NCBI GenBank assembly: GCA_973895155.1
Contig: OZ316898.1
Location: 15,004,001-15,068,000 of the forward strand
Direction: 5' to 3'
Source: Marsupella aquatica
Taxonomy: Eukaryota; Marchantiophyta
DNA: 64,000 bases
The translations under genes and the position numbers were made by a program. The notes beneath the pieces were generated by a model. It did not search any database, was not told where the DNA came from, and saw only the letters and a program-made list of their open reading frames with translations. Below are positions 11,759 through 24,277 of the stretch, piece by piece; within the stretch, counting starts at the first letter, position 1, and every line of letters starts with the position of its first letter.

Positions 11759-14269
11759 TACCATTTTGTCACCCGCTCTGTCCCAATCAACTTTATGCTA
11801 TCAACTTTGGGTTTGTGTTCTAGCACCCTTCACTTGTTGTCACCCACTCCGGCCCAAGTTTTCCAAAACATAAACCAAGACTCAATTTGAATTTAAGAAG
11901 TGTTGCCTGAACATTAATCACAACCCCACAAGGAACAAGTTGATGGCACAAAGTCAATCGGGCTGGAACGAACAACAACAAATGAAGAGTGCCAGACCAT
12001 AAACCTCAAGTTGATGACACAAAATTAATCAGGCCAGAGCAAATGACAAAATGATAGAATCTTGGTTATGTTTGACAAACTTGGCCAGGAATGGACAACC
12101 ACCGTCAGGGACTGGGACGGGTGCATAGTCCCAGGAAAATGGCGGAGTATTAACACTCCCAATAGTGCTGGATTGTATTGGATTGTGGTAAAATTCCAGG
12201 GCCAGATGCATAGGGAGCAGTTATACGGTACGGGCTCACCCATGTTTGCACAGTAAAGGCACGTACGTCAAGTCCAGAAAGGTAAGGCAGAGATGTACCA
12301 GGAGCTACGTTAACATACGGACATACCGTGTGTTCAGCGTCCTTGACTCATGTGCAATGCAAGTAGGGAGGGACGGGGAGGAGGGACAGGAGGGTTAGAA
12401 TAATAGTACGTCTGCAAGGGTACACCAATATACGGTATGGCTGCTGTCCGGTGCGAGAATTACGGTAGCCTACTCCGGCCGTGTAACATCGACGGCCATA
12501 ATCTATCCCTAGCAACATGTACGACCCCTAGCCTTGATATAGTCTCAATTATTGATAGAAACAAGTTAATCGGGTATTCCTATGACGTGGCAGAGGTAAA
12601 AAAGGATCATGCAGGACTCTGCTGTCTGCTACAGAAGCAGTGGACGACTGGGCCGACTAAGACGTACATCTCCCATTTATGATGAAGCATTCAGAAATGT
12701 GTAGAGCATTCTTCGAATGTCTCCAGGAAATATCCCATTACGAAGACTAGAGGGGGTTAATTATCGTGCTCCTTTTCCTCTGCCTCTGCGGAGTCTGCGT
12801 CGTAGCAATGCGATCGTTGTCCGTCAACTACACAGTACTTTGCCAGGCTTACATGCGTTCCACCGAGTGACTTATGGAGCCTGAATCAATCGCATTCTTT
12901 CACCTCTATCCCTGTCTCTCCGTCCTACCAAATCTCTGTTGAGAGGGGGGTTAGCGATCTTGGAAGTTGGCGACATTCACTATACCTTGGGAACATTCAC
13001 TGCACCTCCGACGCAATTCTGTATTTCAATTATACAATGCAGGCCGAATGAGAAATGTTGAAACATCGTCGTCAGAAAGGAGAAGTTGAAGCTCGACTGG
13101 GACAGCCATCAGTTGCACTACTGTCCTAGGTTGCCCAATTGTGCATTCGAGGGGTACTCATTGCTCGATAATTACCTATAGACTGAGTACGTGTACAAAG
13201 AAGATATACACTGGAGCGCTAAATTCTTTACTAAGAGCTTTCGGGAACGAATATATACTTGAAAACAACAGGTGTAAACGTACAGTTGGGAACTTGACGA
13301 GCTGCACTAGTGCACAGCAGCGCAGAGAGAAGGACAAGGGCATGGAAATACAGGACGGTAACATGAAGGGCCGAAGGCTAACCTGGCAGACTTATCTTGA
13401 TGTCCTTGGCCACGCTTTAGGAATGGAGCGTGGCTCATTGGCCGCTGGAGACAGAATGATGCGGCATGTCGACTTCTCAAAGAACATCGCGCGAGAAACG
13501 AGTAAGGAAAGGAAAAAAAGAACTACTTCGGAATTTCGTTGAATTTCGTTGAATTTCGTTGAATCAGAGCCCTGGACTTCCCTGTCTCCGTAGTGTACTT
13601 GAAAGTAATCTGCACAGTGAGTTTCTTGGCAAGGTAACGACACTAGAATTTTTTATGTCACTTATTGCCCATATGCACCCAAAGTTGGAATGCTTACTAG
13701 CCCTTCGGACTTTATTGTTCAATCATGGTCAATTCCTGATGATATTCGATTGTCGAGAGCACAAACACTCGGCTTAAGCTCAGAGCATTCTTCCTGCCAG
13801 ATGCATCGAAATGAAACCGACGTATGGGCCACATTACTAGCTGAACGTAAATATTGTCTCTAATTGCTACGAGTCCCCACGCGAGCCTTAAACAAAGAAT
13901 TTTGAAGGAAGAAGTGATAGGAAACTTTATGACCATCGGATCACGTTGCAGTCTTAGGGAGGATTTAAGCTCGAATAAACAGGAGACAAAGGAAAAGGAG
14001 CTCCACTGAACGAGGAAGCCAAATACTCCCCAGAAAATCAGGGAGCGTCAATTTTGCATGTGTGCCGCTGCTTTTCAACGGGTACTCTTTACAATGTCTA
14101 CGACATGGGGTATAACACTCTTTGGTCCACACCCGGATCGCTCTGGAAAGAACGTGTGAGAAAGAGAAAGAGGTTACGAAAAGGACAATTTCCAAAAGTC
14201 AAAAGTGGTGGTGTACAAAAGCCTCTCGGTAACTGTGGAAACTGTTCCTGGCCTGTAGTCTAATCACCT
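11759..14269. other. Non-coding; short GAATTTCGTT tandem at 13531-13560
   Basis: This stretch precedes the 3' end of the remorin gene. The only clear structure is three perfect copies of the 10-bp unit GAATTTCGTT at 13531-13560. A 133-codon open frame at 13141-13542 (+) shows no motif. The part next to 14270 must contain the remorin 3' untranslated region. Confidence 0.45.
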
Positions 14270-17200
14270 TCACTGAGTGTAGGAAACTTTGAAGCGAGGG
14301 AAGCAGCATAGTCGAGTAGGCGATGGTGAACGGCCGTGGTCGCGTATCTCTTGTGCCCAATGATTAGTTTTCGCTGCTTGCTCCCCGCATTTTGCTGCTG
14401 CTGACGCGCGCATATTCTCTGCTTTCAAGTGCACAGAGGCGAGTTTGTTCTGGAGGATTTCGTTGGCATGCGAACGCATGCGCTCCAATTTAACCTGAAA
14501 TGTACGCAAAAGACCACATTAGGCTGATCCATTTCTACCAAAAATAGCGGCCAACGTTGAAGGCAGGTGATCGATCCGTGGTCAAACTGGTCTGAGCCAC
14601 TAAGTAGGGTTCATTGGTTGAGGCGCTGATAATCGTACCTCCACTTTCATCATGTCAGCCTCTGCCTTGGCCTTTTCGTGTGCTTCCCATGCAAGGATTT
14701 TCGCCTCCTCTCGATGATACCTGGAAATTCAGAGTAGAGACTTAGGAATAGACTTCCTCACCGCACAACAATACAGAAGGCATCTAAAAAGAGTCGAGGA
14801 CTTTCAGTGAGTCACATTTACAAGAAAGGCATACCGGGCCAGGTACTTGGAATGCTCAGCCTCTTCCCAGGCTGCTGCCCTGGCCTCGAGAACATTCCTT
14901 TTGACTTCCTTAAAATCTACACTCCGGCTAACACTCAGCCGAAGGCTCTTGGCACTTTCCTCCACTTCTTCTTCCCTGGTGGTCCAATGCGTATCTGTTA
15001 GAGTTGCGGCTTGATCAAGTTCGAGCTTCGCCTGATGGCAATTTTTTAGCTCTGTGACATCTACACCGACAGAAGCCGGTCTTCTTTCTGAGTGCACTGG
15101 AGTGGTGTTCAGCCGGGCAGGACCACCGTTATGAAGTCGTGGAGGGGTTCCTGCTCCGTGGAAGCTTTGCGCTGGAGTAACTTGCGTTGCTATATCCCTC
15201 TGCGACGTCGAAGGAGTTATCTCGGTTGCTGCATCTTTCATAACAATAATCACACGTCCAGTCCTTGGGCTGGTGTTTTGAACCGTAATGGAATCAGCAA
15301 ATTTGTCTGCGAGAAGTTGACACAGATTCAGTTCCTTTAAAGTTGTTATTGTATTGCCTAGATCGAAAATGAGTTAGCCTGATCTTCACGAAATTGATAG
15401 CCACATCCAGAACCGAAATCACTGGAAGATCATCAACCGGCCTTCCTTTTATGGAAATTGCAACTCAAAGTCCACTGATGTACGATTCAAATCGTCACAA
15501 ATTGAGCATCATATACCAGTGGATCGAAGCAAGCAATTTGCAGATTCGTCAGTAAGCATTACACATTCAACTCTAAAACTAAAAACCGACTTAAAAAGCA
15601 TTGCCGGTCTATCAGAGGGTAGTAGGTGCTTAGCCGTAATGAGTGAAAAAATTGAGGACGATTATTCAGTCAAAATGAAATCCACAGATTGTTGACATTC
15701 TGATCTTGGGCTATTTGTCTCTGCTTTCTGTACGGTGCTGAAATACGAAAGAAGGCGGCCTTCACCTTCAGGTCGAGTTCCTGTCTCATCGCGATTTGAC
15801 ATCTCACACACTTTTGCGTCTTCCGGAAGGCTCTCTTCAGGACGATCAGTTGTGGTTGAAGCGTCGCAGGATCGCCGGAAATGAATCACATTTGTAGGGG
15901 AATAAGTGTTGGAGTTCACATCACAGTTTTCAGGAAGCAACCGGGCACCATACGATTCAGTATTGGCCGGTAAGCTTTCGCCTGGAGTTCCATATATGCG
16001 AGTGCTCTGGTTGGAGCTTGGTAAATTGTGACCGTATCTAGCTGAAGCTGCTGCGTGAAGTTGAGTAGCGTGCTGAGGCGTAGAACCGCCAGAGAGGGTT
16101 CCATTTCCATACGCCGAATGTGTATTCGATTTCACAGACGCCGAATTGACAAGCCATTTTTCCGCATCGTCCCATTTGGCTGGGGATGGCCTAGGTTTCA
16201 GCGGGTTGGTTTTAAGAAATTGCCCCGGAACAAATCTCTGCTGAGGCATCAAACTGGTTCTACTTGTATCTCCCCCAGCGGCCTTTCCACCGCATTGAAA
16301 ACTTCTCTCAACATTATGAGAGTCAGACGGAGACCCCTCCGCACTAAGCGTATTCGTTGATCCTCCGTCGACAGATTTCCGATGACCCTCGACTGCTTTG
16401 GTCAATGAATTTCTGTCGTAGTAGTCACTGTATGATGTGGACTTGTGTGTCCGTGCATCTTTCTGTGCAATCTGCATCTCAGGAAAATCCTTTACACTCT
16501 GTGTAGTTGCCTTCATCGCGAAGTCTGACGCCGGGTCTGACGAAAGTTCAATCAAGGTGGAACGGGGCGACTCAATGCAGCCATTGGAGAGACCCGGAGA
16601 TTCGCCCGGAGAAAAACTCTTCTTCGCGGTTTTCGAGTGTCGATACCCTGATACACTAGATCTGCCATCTCCTGTTCACGAAGCCAGTCGTAAGAAGTTA
16701 GTGATAAATATTACACGTTCTTGCAAACTTTAGGGGAAAGGGGAATTAAAGGCGTAACGGACCGATCGAATTGCACTTCGGAAATTCCACGAAGTGTAGG
16801 ATTAACGACCTCCCCTTCCCAACAACATCTCTCAGCACGCTGCGTGCGTCGGCAGTGTGTGGTTACTATGCAAGTGTTCATCACACTTCGTAAGGAGCTC
16901 ACCAGAGAACGAGTTCCGGTGCGGCTCACCGGTAGTCCCAGGTGACCATGCGATCTTATGCTCTCCTGTCCTGATCTCTTCTCCTCCAGAGCCTCTAACC
17001 ACAAACTTGTTGAGCTCTATTTGATCCTCATAAGGAAGCTCTGAATCATTTTTGACATTGCACATGCGGCCAATGTCAGCATCCTTACACTCGGGTTGGA
17101 GATTTACAGCCTTGCAACTATCCTCACTTCATAGTCTAGTACATGTGTTCTGGCCACAGTCCTGACGGAATTGGCATTAGACCCCTAATGTGCAGCATTA

Positions 17201-18149
17201 GATCCCTCAATGTTCTGGCCGACTCTATCATCATGGTTACTAGAGTTTATTGGACAACTAGTGAATGATTCTTTGCACATTCCTTCAATCAAGGTCTGCA
17301 TCATGGAGACCGAAAACCCATCTTTTAAGGAACAGTACAAGTACAAGAGTAATTTCTAATCAATATTTGCTACTCTCAGGCACAATGCTGAACACCAAAT
17401 GGCGAAGAATGGACCTGTTGGATGTGGCAGAGGAGCAAAGGCACTGCTCGTCATGGTTTCTGCTCCAGGATATGACATCCTTCTGTTCGCCACGTCATTT
17501 TCAGCACCACGAGCGAAGCTTTTGGCGCCATCCTTCCCCGTGTTCCTTGCACTCATCCTGACCCTTGGAGACGATGTTTCGGAACCAACTCCGGATATTT
17601 GGCCCATTCTTGGATGTACTGTGGAAGAAGAATGGCTTTCAGACACAGACTCCAGATGTAAGTGACCATTGCTTGTCTGCACATCGCGGAAGAACGTCTT
17701 CGGTTATTGCCTTTCGGTAAGAAAATTCCCTACTCAGCTTCTCGATCGATGAAGGACAATCCACCAAACTACCCCGATTGTGTAACTATTAAATGGAAAC
17801 GTATGTCAAGAGACAACTATGGAGCCAATAAGTGGTAGGTTGAGGGGCATACCTTAGCAGAAAGCTGACGTGATAGCACCACAGCACTCAAGTTTACACC
17901 GGGCAACGCATTCTCTTCGTCTGCGTCAGAAATCGAGTGAACTCGATCATGACGAGGTGCTTTCTTCAAGTCTGTTAGGCGGCGCTCCAAACTCGCCGAT
18001 GCAGAAGAACATGGACTAACAATACGAGGGTCCGAAATGACCGATTTTGGACTCTCAGCGTCTTTAGTTCTGGACTTGAATTTGGTAAACAGAGGTTGTC
18101 CGGCCGAAACAACAGCGCTAGAGTCTTTAAGACTCATAGTTATAGACAT
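14270..18149 (-). CDS. REM: Remorin with long N-terminal extension, six exons
   Basis: Remorins are plant-specific scaffold proteins that attach to the inner face of the plasma membrane and mark nanodomains. Exons, read on the minus strand, are 18149-17853, 17676-17415, 16671 to about 15686, about 15334-14835, 14720-14639 and 14494-14270. Splice phases agree at every junction. The total is about 783 residues. The C-terminal remorin domain starts near residue 655 (RAAAWEEAEHSKYLARY), continues WEAHEKAKAEADMMKVEVK and NKLASVHLKAE, and ends in RLCCFPR, a plausible membrane-anchoring tail with paired cysteines. This domain should form a coiled coil. Before it lies a Ser/Thr-rich region ending in VIIVMKDAATEITPSTSQRD, as in long remorins. 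The ATG at 18149 has an in-frame TGA just upstream. The exon 3/4 boundary is the weak point: an alternative acceptor at 15306 is possible. The symbol is at family level only. Confidence 0.87.
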
Positions 18150-21100
18150 GACCCTAATATTCAGGAATTGCGCTCAGTCTCTAGTCTCAGCTCCGATCAC
18201 AAGACGTCTCAATCCGTAGCATATTTCGCCTGGGCAGTACGTATGCTACAGCCAGTCGCCAAAATACAGACTGGTTACCAGAGAGCGATAGCGTGTCACC
18301 CGCCTTATGCACAAGCAATCGAAAGGAACCCCGTGACAAGTGAAGTGGACAAGGACCTAGTGATTTCTCTTGGGTGCAGGATCCCGTGACATGCACATCA
18401 ACGCAAGAGCTCCATATCCCTGTCGGCGCAATTTGAAAATATTAGCTACTCTTGAAACGAATAGCTTGTTCCAACAAAAGCTCAATGCTCTCCTGGTCGT
18501 CCGGTCCAAAACCGCCAAAATCGTCCACTTTCTATTGTTAGCTCCGGCTATCTCGTGGTCGTTTACTATGGTAAAGTTTCAGCAAACCTAGACCTCCAAC
18601 CATGCTCATTTCAAAACCATGCGATCTAGATCCTACGAAGCCCAAGCATGCTCCATTCAGAACCATGTGCAAAAGTGATCTGGACCCTACGAGCTACCGC
18701 AATTTTCAACTCTCCCAGCTGCGCGCTTGAGAAAAAATTTCGTCTTCTCCATACATCAAGAGACCGAACAACAACGCCCTTGAGACTCGGTGGATGAGAC
18801 CAAATATAGTTAGTTACTAAATTCTGCTGCGGTTTATTTACCACAGAACTACATAGAAGCAAGATGGCCGAGAGCAGGTTGGACAGCTGTGCAACGTCGT
18901 AGAGCAACCAAAGACCCCGTGTTAGTGTATTCCTTTACGAATGTAGGAGTTGAACGAGCAAGGGTGGTTCCTGGCCAAACATGATGCACACAGCTCGGAT
19001 ATGAAATTGTGGTGCTCTGCAGCACACCTGAACATATCTGAATCCGGGTCCGATGTAGCTTTCCTGGTACAGATCCTCTGAGATACTAAATTAGGTTAAA
19101 AACCGCAATCCTGGAAGGAATCGAATGAGAATTCTACGTACATTGCTGGGCGTCAGTGTCGTCTTTTGAGGTGAAATGATTCTTCAAAAACTGGTCCGAC
19201 AAAATCGTCAGAAATTTATCGTTCGCATGCAAGCCTCAGCAAGTGTGCCCTTGTGTTGGTAGGTCCCACCATCCGTCGAAAAGAAGCTGGCAATGCGCAA
19301 AATCTGTGCTCCGGTTCCACATTGCCATGGTACTACAACCTAAGCTTCTCTGCAGGTTCCAAAATCGGCACGATACACTTCATTTCACCAGTACTTTAAG
19401 CTTACGCGAGCTGTTGATCTTGTCAATGAATCAGCAATTCACGAAGTACATTCATCCGCAGAGTGCTGCAGAGTGGCTTTCGTCCTCTCATGAAATTGTT
19501 CGTCTAGACCAGTATGTGCGCGCAGCGAAGATCAATGGTCTTGCTCACAGTCTCTTGTTCACCCGGTACGATGAAAATCAGCTGAGAGCGGAGACAGGAC
19601 AAAACTGATAAAACAACGCAAGAGTCGACGCTTGCCTCCAGACCACAGGCGTCTCGCTCGGCTTGCGACAAAGCCCGAGAAAATCCGTTGCTGATGTATG
19701 CTCTGCAGAAGGCCGCAGGAGGACAGATCAATCAATTCATGATAGAGTGGAACAAAGCGCAGCCTCTTGGGCGGGCTCCGGAGCATATTTCCCGGCGCCG
19801 TTCTGGGAAAGTGACCACTAAACAGTACACACTACATGCTTGCGGTGGTGGTCCCACAAGCAGAGAAGCTCAGAAGCGGGCTAGGGGAACACCGTGTTCA
19901 AAACTTGTCGAGAAGACAACTATACGGAGCATTGGAGCACTGGAGCAGTAGTCGGACCTCTGTAGCAATCATCGCAGCCTATTTAGATACAGTCGCGCCT
20001 ATTGATTATCGCCTACTATAGGCCCGTTGTAGATGCCTACCATCGGTGTAGCCATTGCATCTGTTATTACTACCGTCAAAGGCCCGGATGAAAGTTTTAC
20101 CCCGGCAGGTAATCAATCACCCATCAAAATAGGGCATGCATTAATTGATTTAAACGTTGTCTATGGTCTGGAGCTATGTCGTATGCCATATATGTCAGTT
20201 TTACGACACGAAACAGGCGCAACAAGCTTTACAATCCTTCTTAGGGTTCCATTGAGAAAGCATTGGACCATTGTACCCCCTAAATCACATCCTTAGTGTA
20301 GAGCAGTGTGGGAAGTAATGTCCACTAGATTATCCCCTTCATATATCACACGTAAAATAACAAAATGTGTCAAATCTGAGAAAGGATAAAGACCCAATAA
20401 AAGGGAATAAATGAAGGGAAGAACCCCTTTTGCTTTCAATAGAGTCATAGTCTATATCTATATCAGCGTGGCTGTTGCTCACCAATTCAAACTAGAGGGC
20501 AACGTCTTGTCCTAAAGAGAGCCTCCATACAAAATAGTTCTGGTAGCAATTTCAATAAATGCACTCTTAAATAAATTAGCTCAAGTTTGGAAATGTTTGG
20601 ACTACCTTTGGACATCATCTAAAATCTAGACAAAACAAGCACTTCACATCAGCATATACTTGGGCTTATCAGTTGTCATGTAGGACTAGTAATTACCATA
20701 CCTGATGGTTCTCCAGTTCTTGTGAAGCCAACTACATCTCCTCCACTCATTCTAAGGTGCAGGTTTAATCTCAAAGGAAATACAAGGACGAGAATGGACC
20801 TCCAACATCTTGTAAAGCCACTATTACAATCAGAGTCTATGTTAGATATATGTCAGAATATTGGGAGGTTGTGCAGCTGGTCCAGGATAGCAGGCTCTAA
20901 CCCTTCCTTGAGGAGACTTCCACCTTTTAGGAAGCACTCGTTCCAAACCTAGAAGACCTTCAAAGGGTGCCCTTCAAAGAATTCATGCTTCAGGTACTTT
21001 ATTGTAAACTGACAAGAAGGTGATAGTGCACCTACTGTATTCCAAGGGAACCCCGACAAAACATAACGGGAAACCAAAAGAACAGACCCAAGGGGCCAAC

Positions 21101-21480
21101 ATGAAGCTGGGCGGGAGCTGCAGCACCACCCGGCATGAAAGAAAGAACCGCTGGGATGAAAGCTAAGATGAAACAACTACTTGTGTACAGCAAAAAATTG
21201 AATAAGCACAAGCATTTAATCTCAACATAATCTTGTTCCCTGTCTAATTCAAGTGAGTGTGTACCAAAGTAAAACTACATACAGACCATCAAAGGTGGAA
21301 CATAGTTCATCCTAGCAATTATGGTCAATCTTGGCTCAAAGTTGTGGTTTCAAGTAGGCAAGCTGGTTAAATCTTACTCTAGGAACTCTGACTTACTCTA
21401 ACTTTGGTATCAAACCAGCCAAACTAAACAATCATTCTTTGAATGTTAATACAAATGATGACAAAAATGATCATGTATCA
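18150..21480. other. Non-coding; imperfect duplication at 18600-18700
   Basis: This region must begin with the remorin promoter, but I see no clear element. At about 18600-18700 two roughly 50-bp segments, each beginning CATGCTC and ending CCTACGA, are imperfect direct repeats. The open frame at 19243-19608 (+, 121 codons) has no recognisable motif and I do not call it a gene. Confidence 0.4.
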
Positions 21481-21497
21481 TCATAATTTGAATTACA

Positions 21498-21627
21498 CAA
21501 TATCTCCTTTTTTCTATCCACATATTTTGGTGGGGCCCTGGAGTCATCATTTGACATGCATACACAACATCTCATCCTTTTTTTCCACCCACATATCTTT
21601 TGGTGGGGCCTGGAGTCATCCTTTAAC
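21498..21627. repeat. Two imperfect direct repeats of about 60 bp
   Basis: Two units share a pyrimidine run, CCACATAT, TTTTGGTGGGGCC and TGGAGTCATC, at about 21498-21556 and 21569-21627. They are non-coding. A further pair of related phrases, CCCACTTTTGGGGG, occurs at about 21758 and 21837. Confidence 0.55.
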
Positions 21628-21869
21628 TCACTTCTACGAGCCACATGTTTCACAATTAATGTTGTCTTGTAGTGGAGTGAACATTGACTGGAAACTACCA
21701 CAGCCGGTTCCTCTCCTTGAATGAAAAAATTCTAAGTGTGACTAGGTGCTAGTGAACCCCACTTTTGGGGGAGGATGTGTATTAACTCTGGGGTGGAATT
21801 AAAAAAAATACTAATGTCACTAGAGATCTCTATATCCCACTTTTGGGGGGATCTGTGTTAAAAGGGGAA

Positions 21870-21925
21870 AAGGGGCATGCAAGATTCAAACCCTCCACAC
21901 TCTCACCCATCTACCACCAGGACAT
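21870..21925 (-). repeat. Possible SINE head (A and B box) on the minus strand
   Basis: On the minus strand, TGGTAGATGGG (about 21907-21917) could be an A box, and GGGTTTGAATC (21883-21893) is a good B box downstream. That order and spacing fit a tRNA-derived SINE. I could not find the 3' end or a target duplication, so this is only a candidate. Confidence 0.3.
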
Positions 21926-22578
21926 GGCCTGCTGGATGTTACCAGTGGCGCGTTTGACGTATTTAACTGAATTCTACGCGCAGCTAACCTGCACCGACCA
22001 GCTACCAGCAGCGACCGCCTGCACAACGGACAACATTCAATTCGATTCCCGTGACTTAGAGAAGGAAATCATCATTTAGAGGCTTCACTCTAGAGGCCTA
22101 AACCCCAACTGTAGCTTTTGATAGTTATTTATCTTACTAGTAAAGTGCTACAGAAGCTACTAGTCAGGCCCTATGGTCTAGAGTGAACCCTCTAGACCGT
22201 AACTCTGGGAGCGTCAGCAAAATTGAGGGGTGCCAGTGGAAAGTGGGGGTGAGTCAGCGCATTGTAGTTGTATGGAAGTAGTCAGTGCAGCACCGAGAAT
22301 AGGTTTGAATGTCAAAGTAAGGCTAAGAGGAACGGGGCAGTGGATGTGATGATGGCGTGTGTGAATGCAAGGGAGCTGAATGCAAGTGGGAATGGCGATG
22401 GCTGTGTGGGAATGTAGGGGAAGTTTGGGAGTTTGTAAAGAGGGTCATTGTAGCTCACTTTGTAGGATAGCTATGTCGTCTGATTGAATTAGTCAATGAG
22501 TGCTATGAGTGGATTGAGACTGACCACACTCATCAATTCTTTTCAGATATGGTGCCTCAACAATGAAGAGGATGTCAT

Positions 22579-22891
22579 CTCGGGGGGGCATACATCATGT
22601 GCGACAAAGTAACTATATGCCCCTTTAAATGGGATGTTGTGGTGGAAGACTTCCAAAATTTTGCGGAAGCACACATAGAGCATGTTTAATTGACTGGTTG
22701 GCTTTAAAGAACACATGGCCTATTTAATTGTAAAAAATATCTTCTTTAAATTTTTTAGGGGTTAGAAAAAAATAACAAAATTTAAAGGAAAAAAAGGTTT
22801 TGCAACAAAAAAACACTTATAAGTTAGTGGGGTCAAACCCTAAAATGTCACACGCAATTTATGGCCCTCCATGTGACCCCCCTCCCCCGAG
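22579..22891 (+). mobile_element. hAT-like MITE, subfamily II
   Basis: It is 313 bp long, starting CTCGGGGGGGCATACATC and ending CCCCCGAG. The flanks GATGTCAT (22571-22578) and GATGCCAT (22892-22899) are an 8-bp duplication with one mismatch. It shares almost its whole length with the nested element at 8634-8960, but lacks the short CACTTCCACGGAAGTG segment near the left end. Confidence 0.8.
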
Positions 22892-23976
22892 GATGCCATC
22901 ACACAAAGTACTATCAGTACTGGTCCACTATACTTGCGCACAACCACTACAGACGGCCAATCCTATGCAAATGTTGTCATTTTTTCTTGGAAGGATTTGT
23001 GTTCATGCTTGGGCAAGGCTGATGCCAGGAATTTGGTGCTGCAAGGTTGAGCAGCACAGCTTCACTTCGTCCATCACCACCACTGCCTTCAATCGCCAGG
23101 TTTGCATTGAGGTGAGGGGTCCTCCTATTTTCTCAGAATAACAGGTTGTCATTCTGTCTTTCAACCTCATGTGAAATGTCCCTAACAGAGTGTATGATAA
23201 TGGCAGCTCGGATGACTGCTCGAGGCTAATGATGCTGCACTTCTCACCCTCTGTGCATTGATTGACATCACGGACCGGACATCTAGCTCAAATCTCTAGC
23301 TGCTGCTGTTGGGATGGAGTGGGAATTTGATTGGCAATGGGATGGTTGGGCCAGAAACCCATGGAATAATAATACAAGGCAGCCAAATGAACCAATGAGC
23401 AATTCCACTATTTGTCACTAAATTTGATTCTACTCTACTGCTCCAGTCTAGGGTGTTATTACCATCATCTTAGAGCTCAAGATCACTCATGCCCAAGACC
23501 ATCAAATCTCTCAATAGTATTAACACAGCCACTGTATGTTTTCCTTTCCAGATTTAATTTGGAGAGTCCTGTACTTGTTGTGAGTGTGACAAGGAAGGGA
23601 TACTTCATCCTGGTAGCTAGTGGGGGCAAAGGTGCTATCTGGACTCAACGAATCAGGTGAGGGAAGGAATTCAGGTGAAAGCACAGACTGTTCCCCACTC
23701 TTTCTTGAGTACAAGTTGATTCACATCACCGGATTGAAGGTACCATCCTATTTGTGCTGGGGAGGGACTCAATTGAAGTAGCACTGAGTGTCAGCTTAAT
23801 CAAGCAATGTTATCTAAGTATGATCCAAGTTAGATGGAAATGAGTAAATTTTAATTTCCTTTTCATACCATGTTTCTTTGATGCTCTCTTTCTCAAATGC
23901 ATAGACCTATTGAATGATCTTATCTCAGGTTTTGCAAAATAGTGCAATCGAGTTATGGGCTGATCAAAATGTGCAC

Positions 23977-24269
23977 CTTGGGGGTCTCACTTCCACAAAA
24001 ATGGTACATCACGTGCGATGAAGGATAGAGTTGTTTTATTGGTTATAAGGGAAGACATAAAAAATTCTCAGAAGAACAGTAAGGTCTTTTAAATCCAATT
24101 TTGAGACTTCTAAGTCCATTAGGGACTTTTTAATCAAAATTTTGGAATATTCTAAGAATGTTCCAACTTTATAGGGGTGAAAAACAGTTTTTTTCTCACA
24201 TTTTAGGGGGTCTAAGACTTAAAATTATCGCAGGTGATGGGGAGGCCCCCATATAATGAGACCCTTGAG
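23977..24269 (+). mobile_element. hAT-like MITE, subfamily III, perfect 8-bp duplication
   Basis: It is 293 bp long, from CTTGGGGGTCTCACTTCC to GAGACCCTTGAG, with inverted ends. The target duplication ATGTGCAC is perfect (23969-23976 and 24270-24277), making this the best-preserved insertion of the family here. Internal marks are TTTTATTGGTTATAAGGG and a run of short A/T segments. It encodes nothing. Confidence 0.85.
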
Positions 24270-24277
24270 ATGTGCAC

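Noticed and set aside
13141-13542. 133-codon open frame on +
   Set aside because: No recognisable motif, and the frame runs into the GAATTTCGTT tandem. Treated as chance.
19243-19608. 121-codon open frame on + downstream of no known gene
   Set aside because: No domain, no low-complexity bias typical of a real protein, and no linked exons. It is within the length expected by chance.
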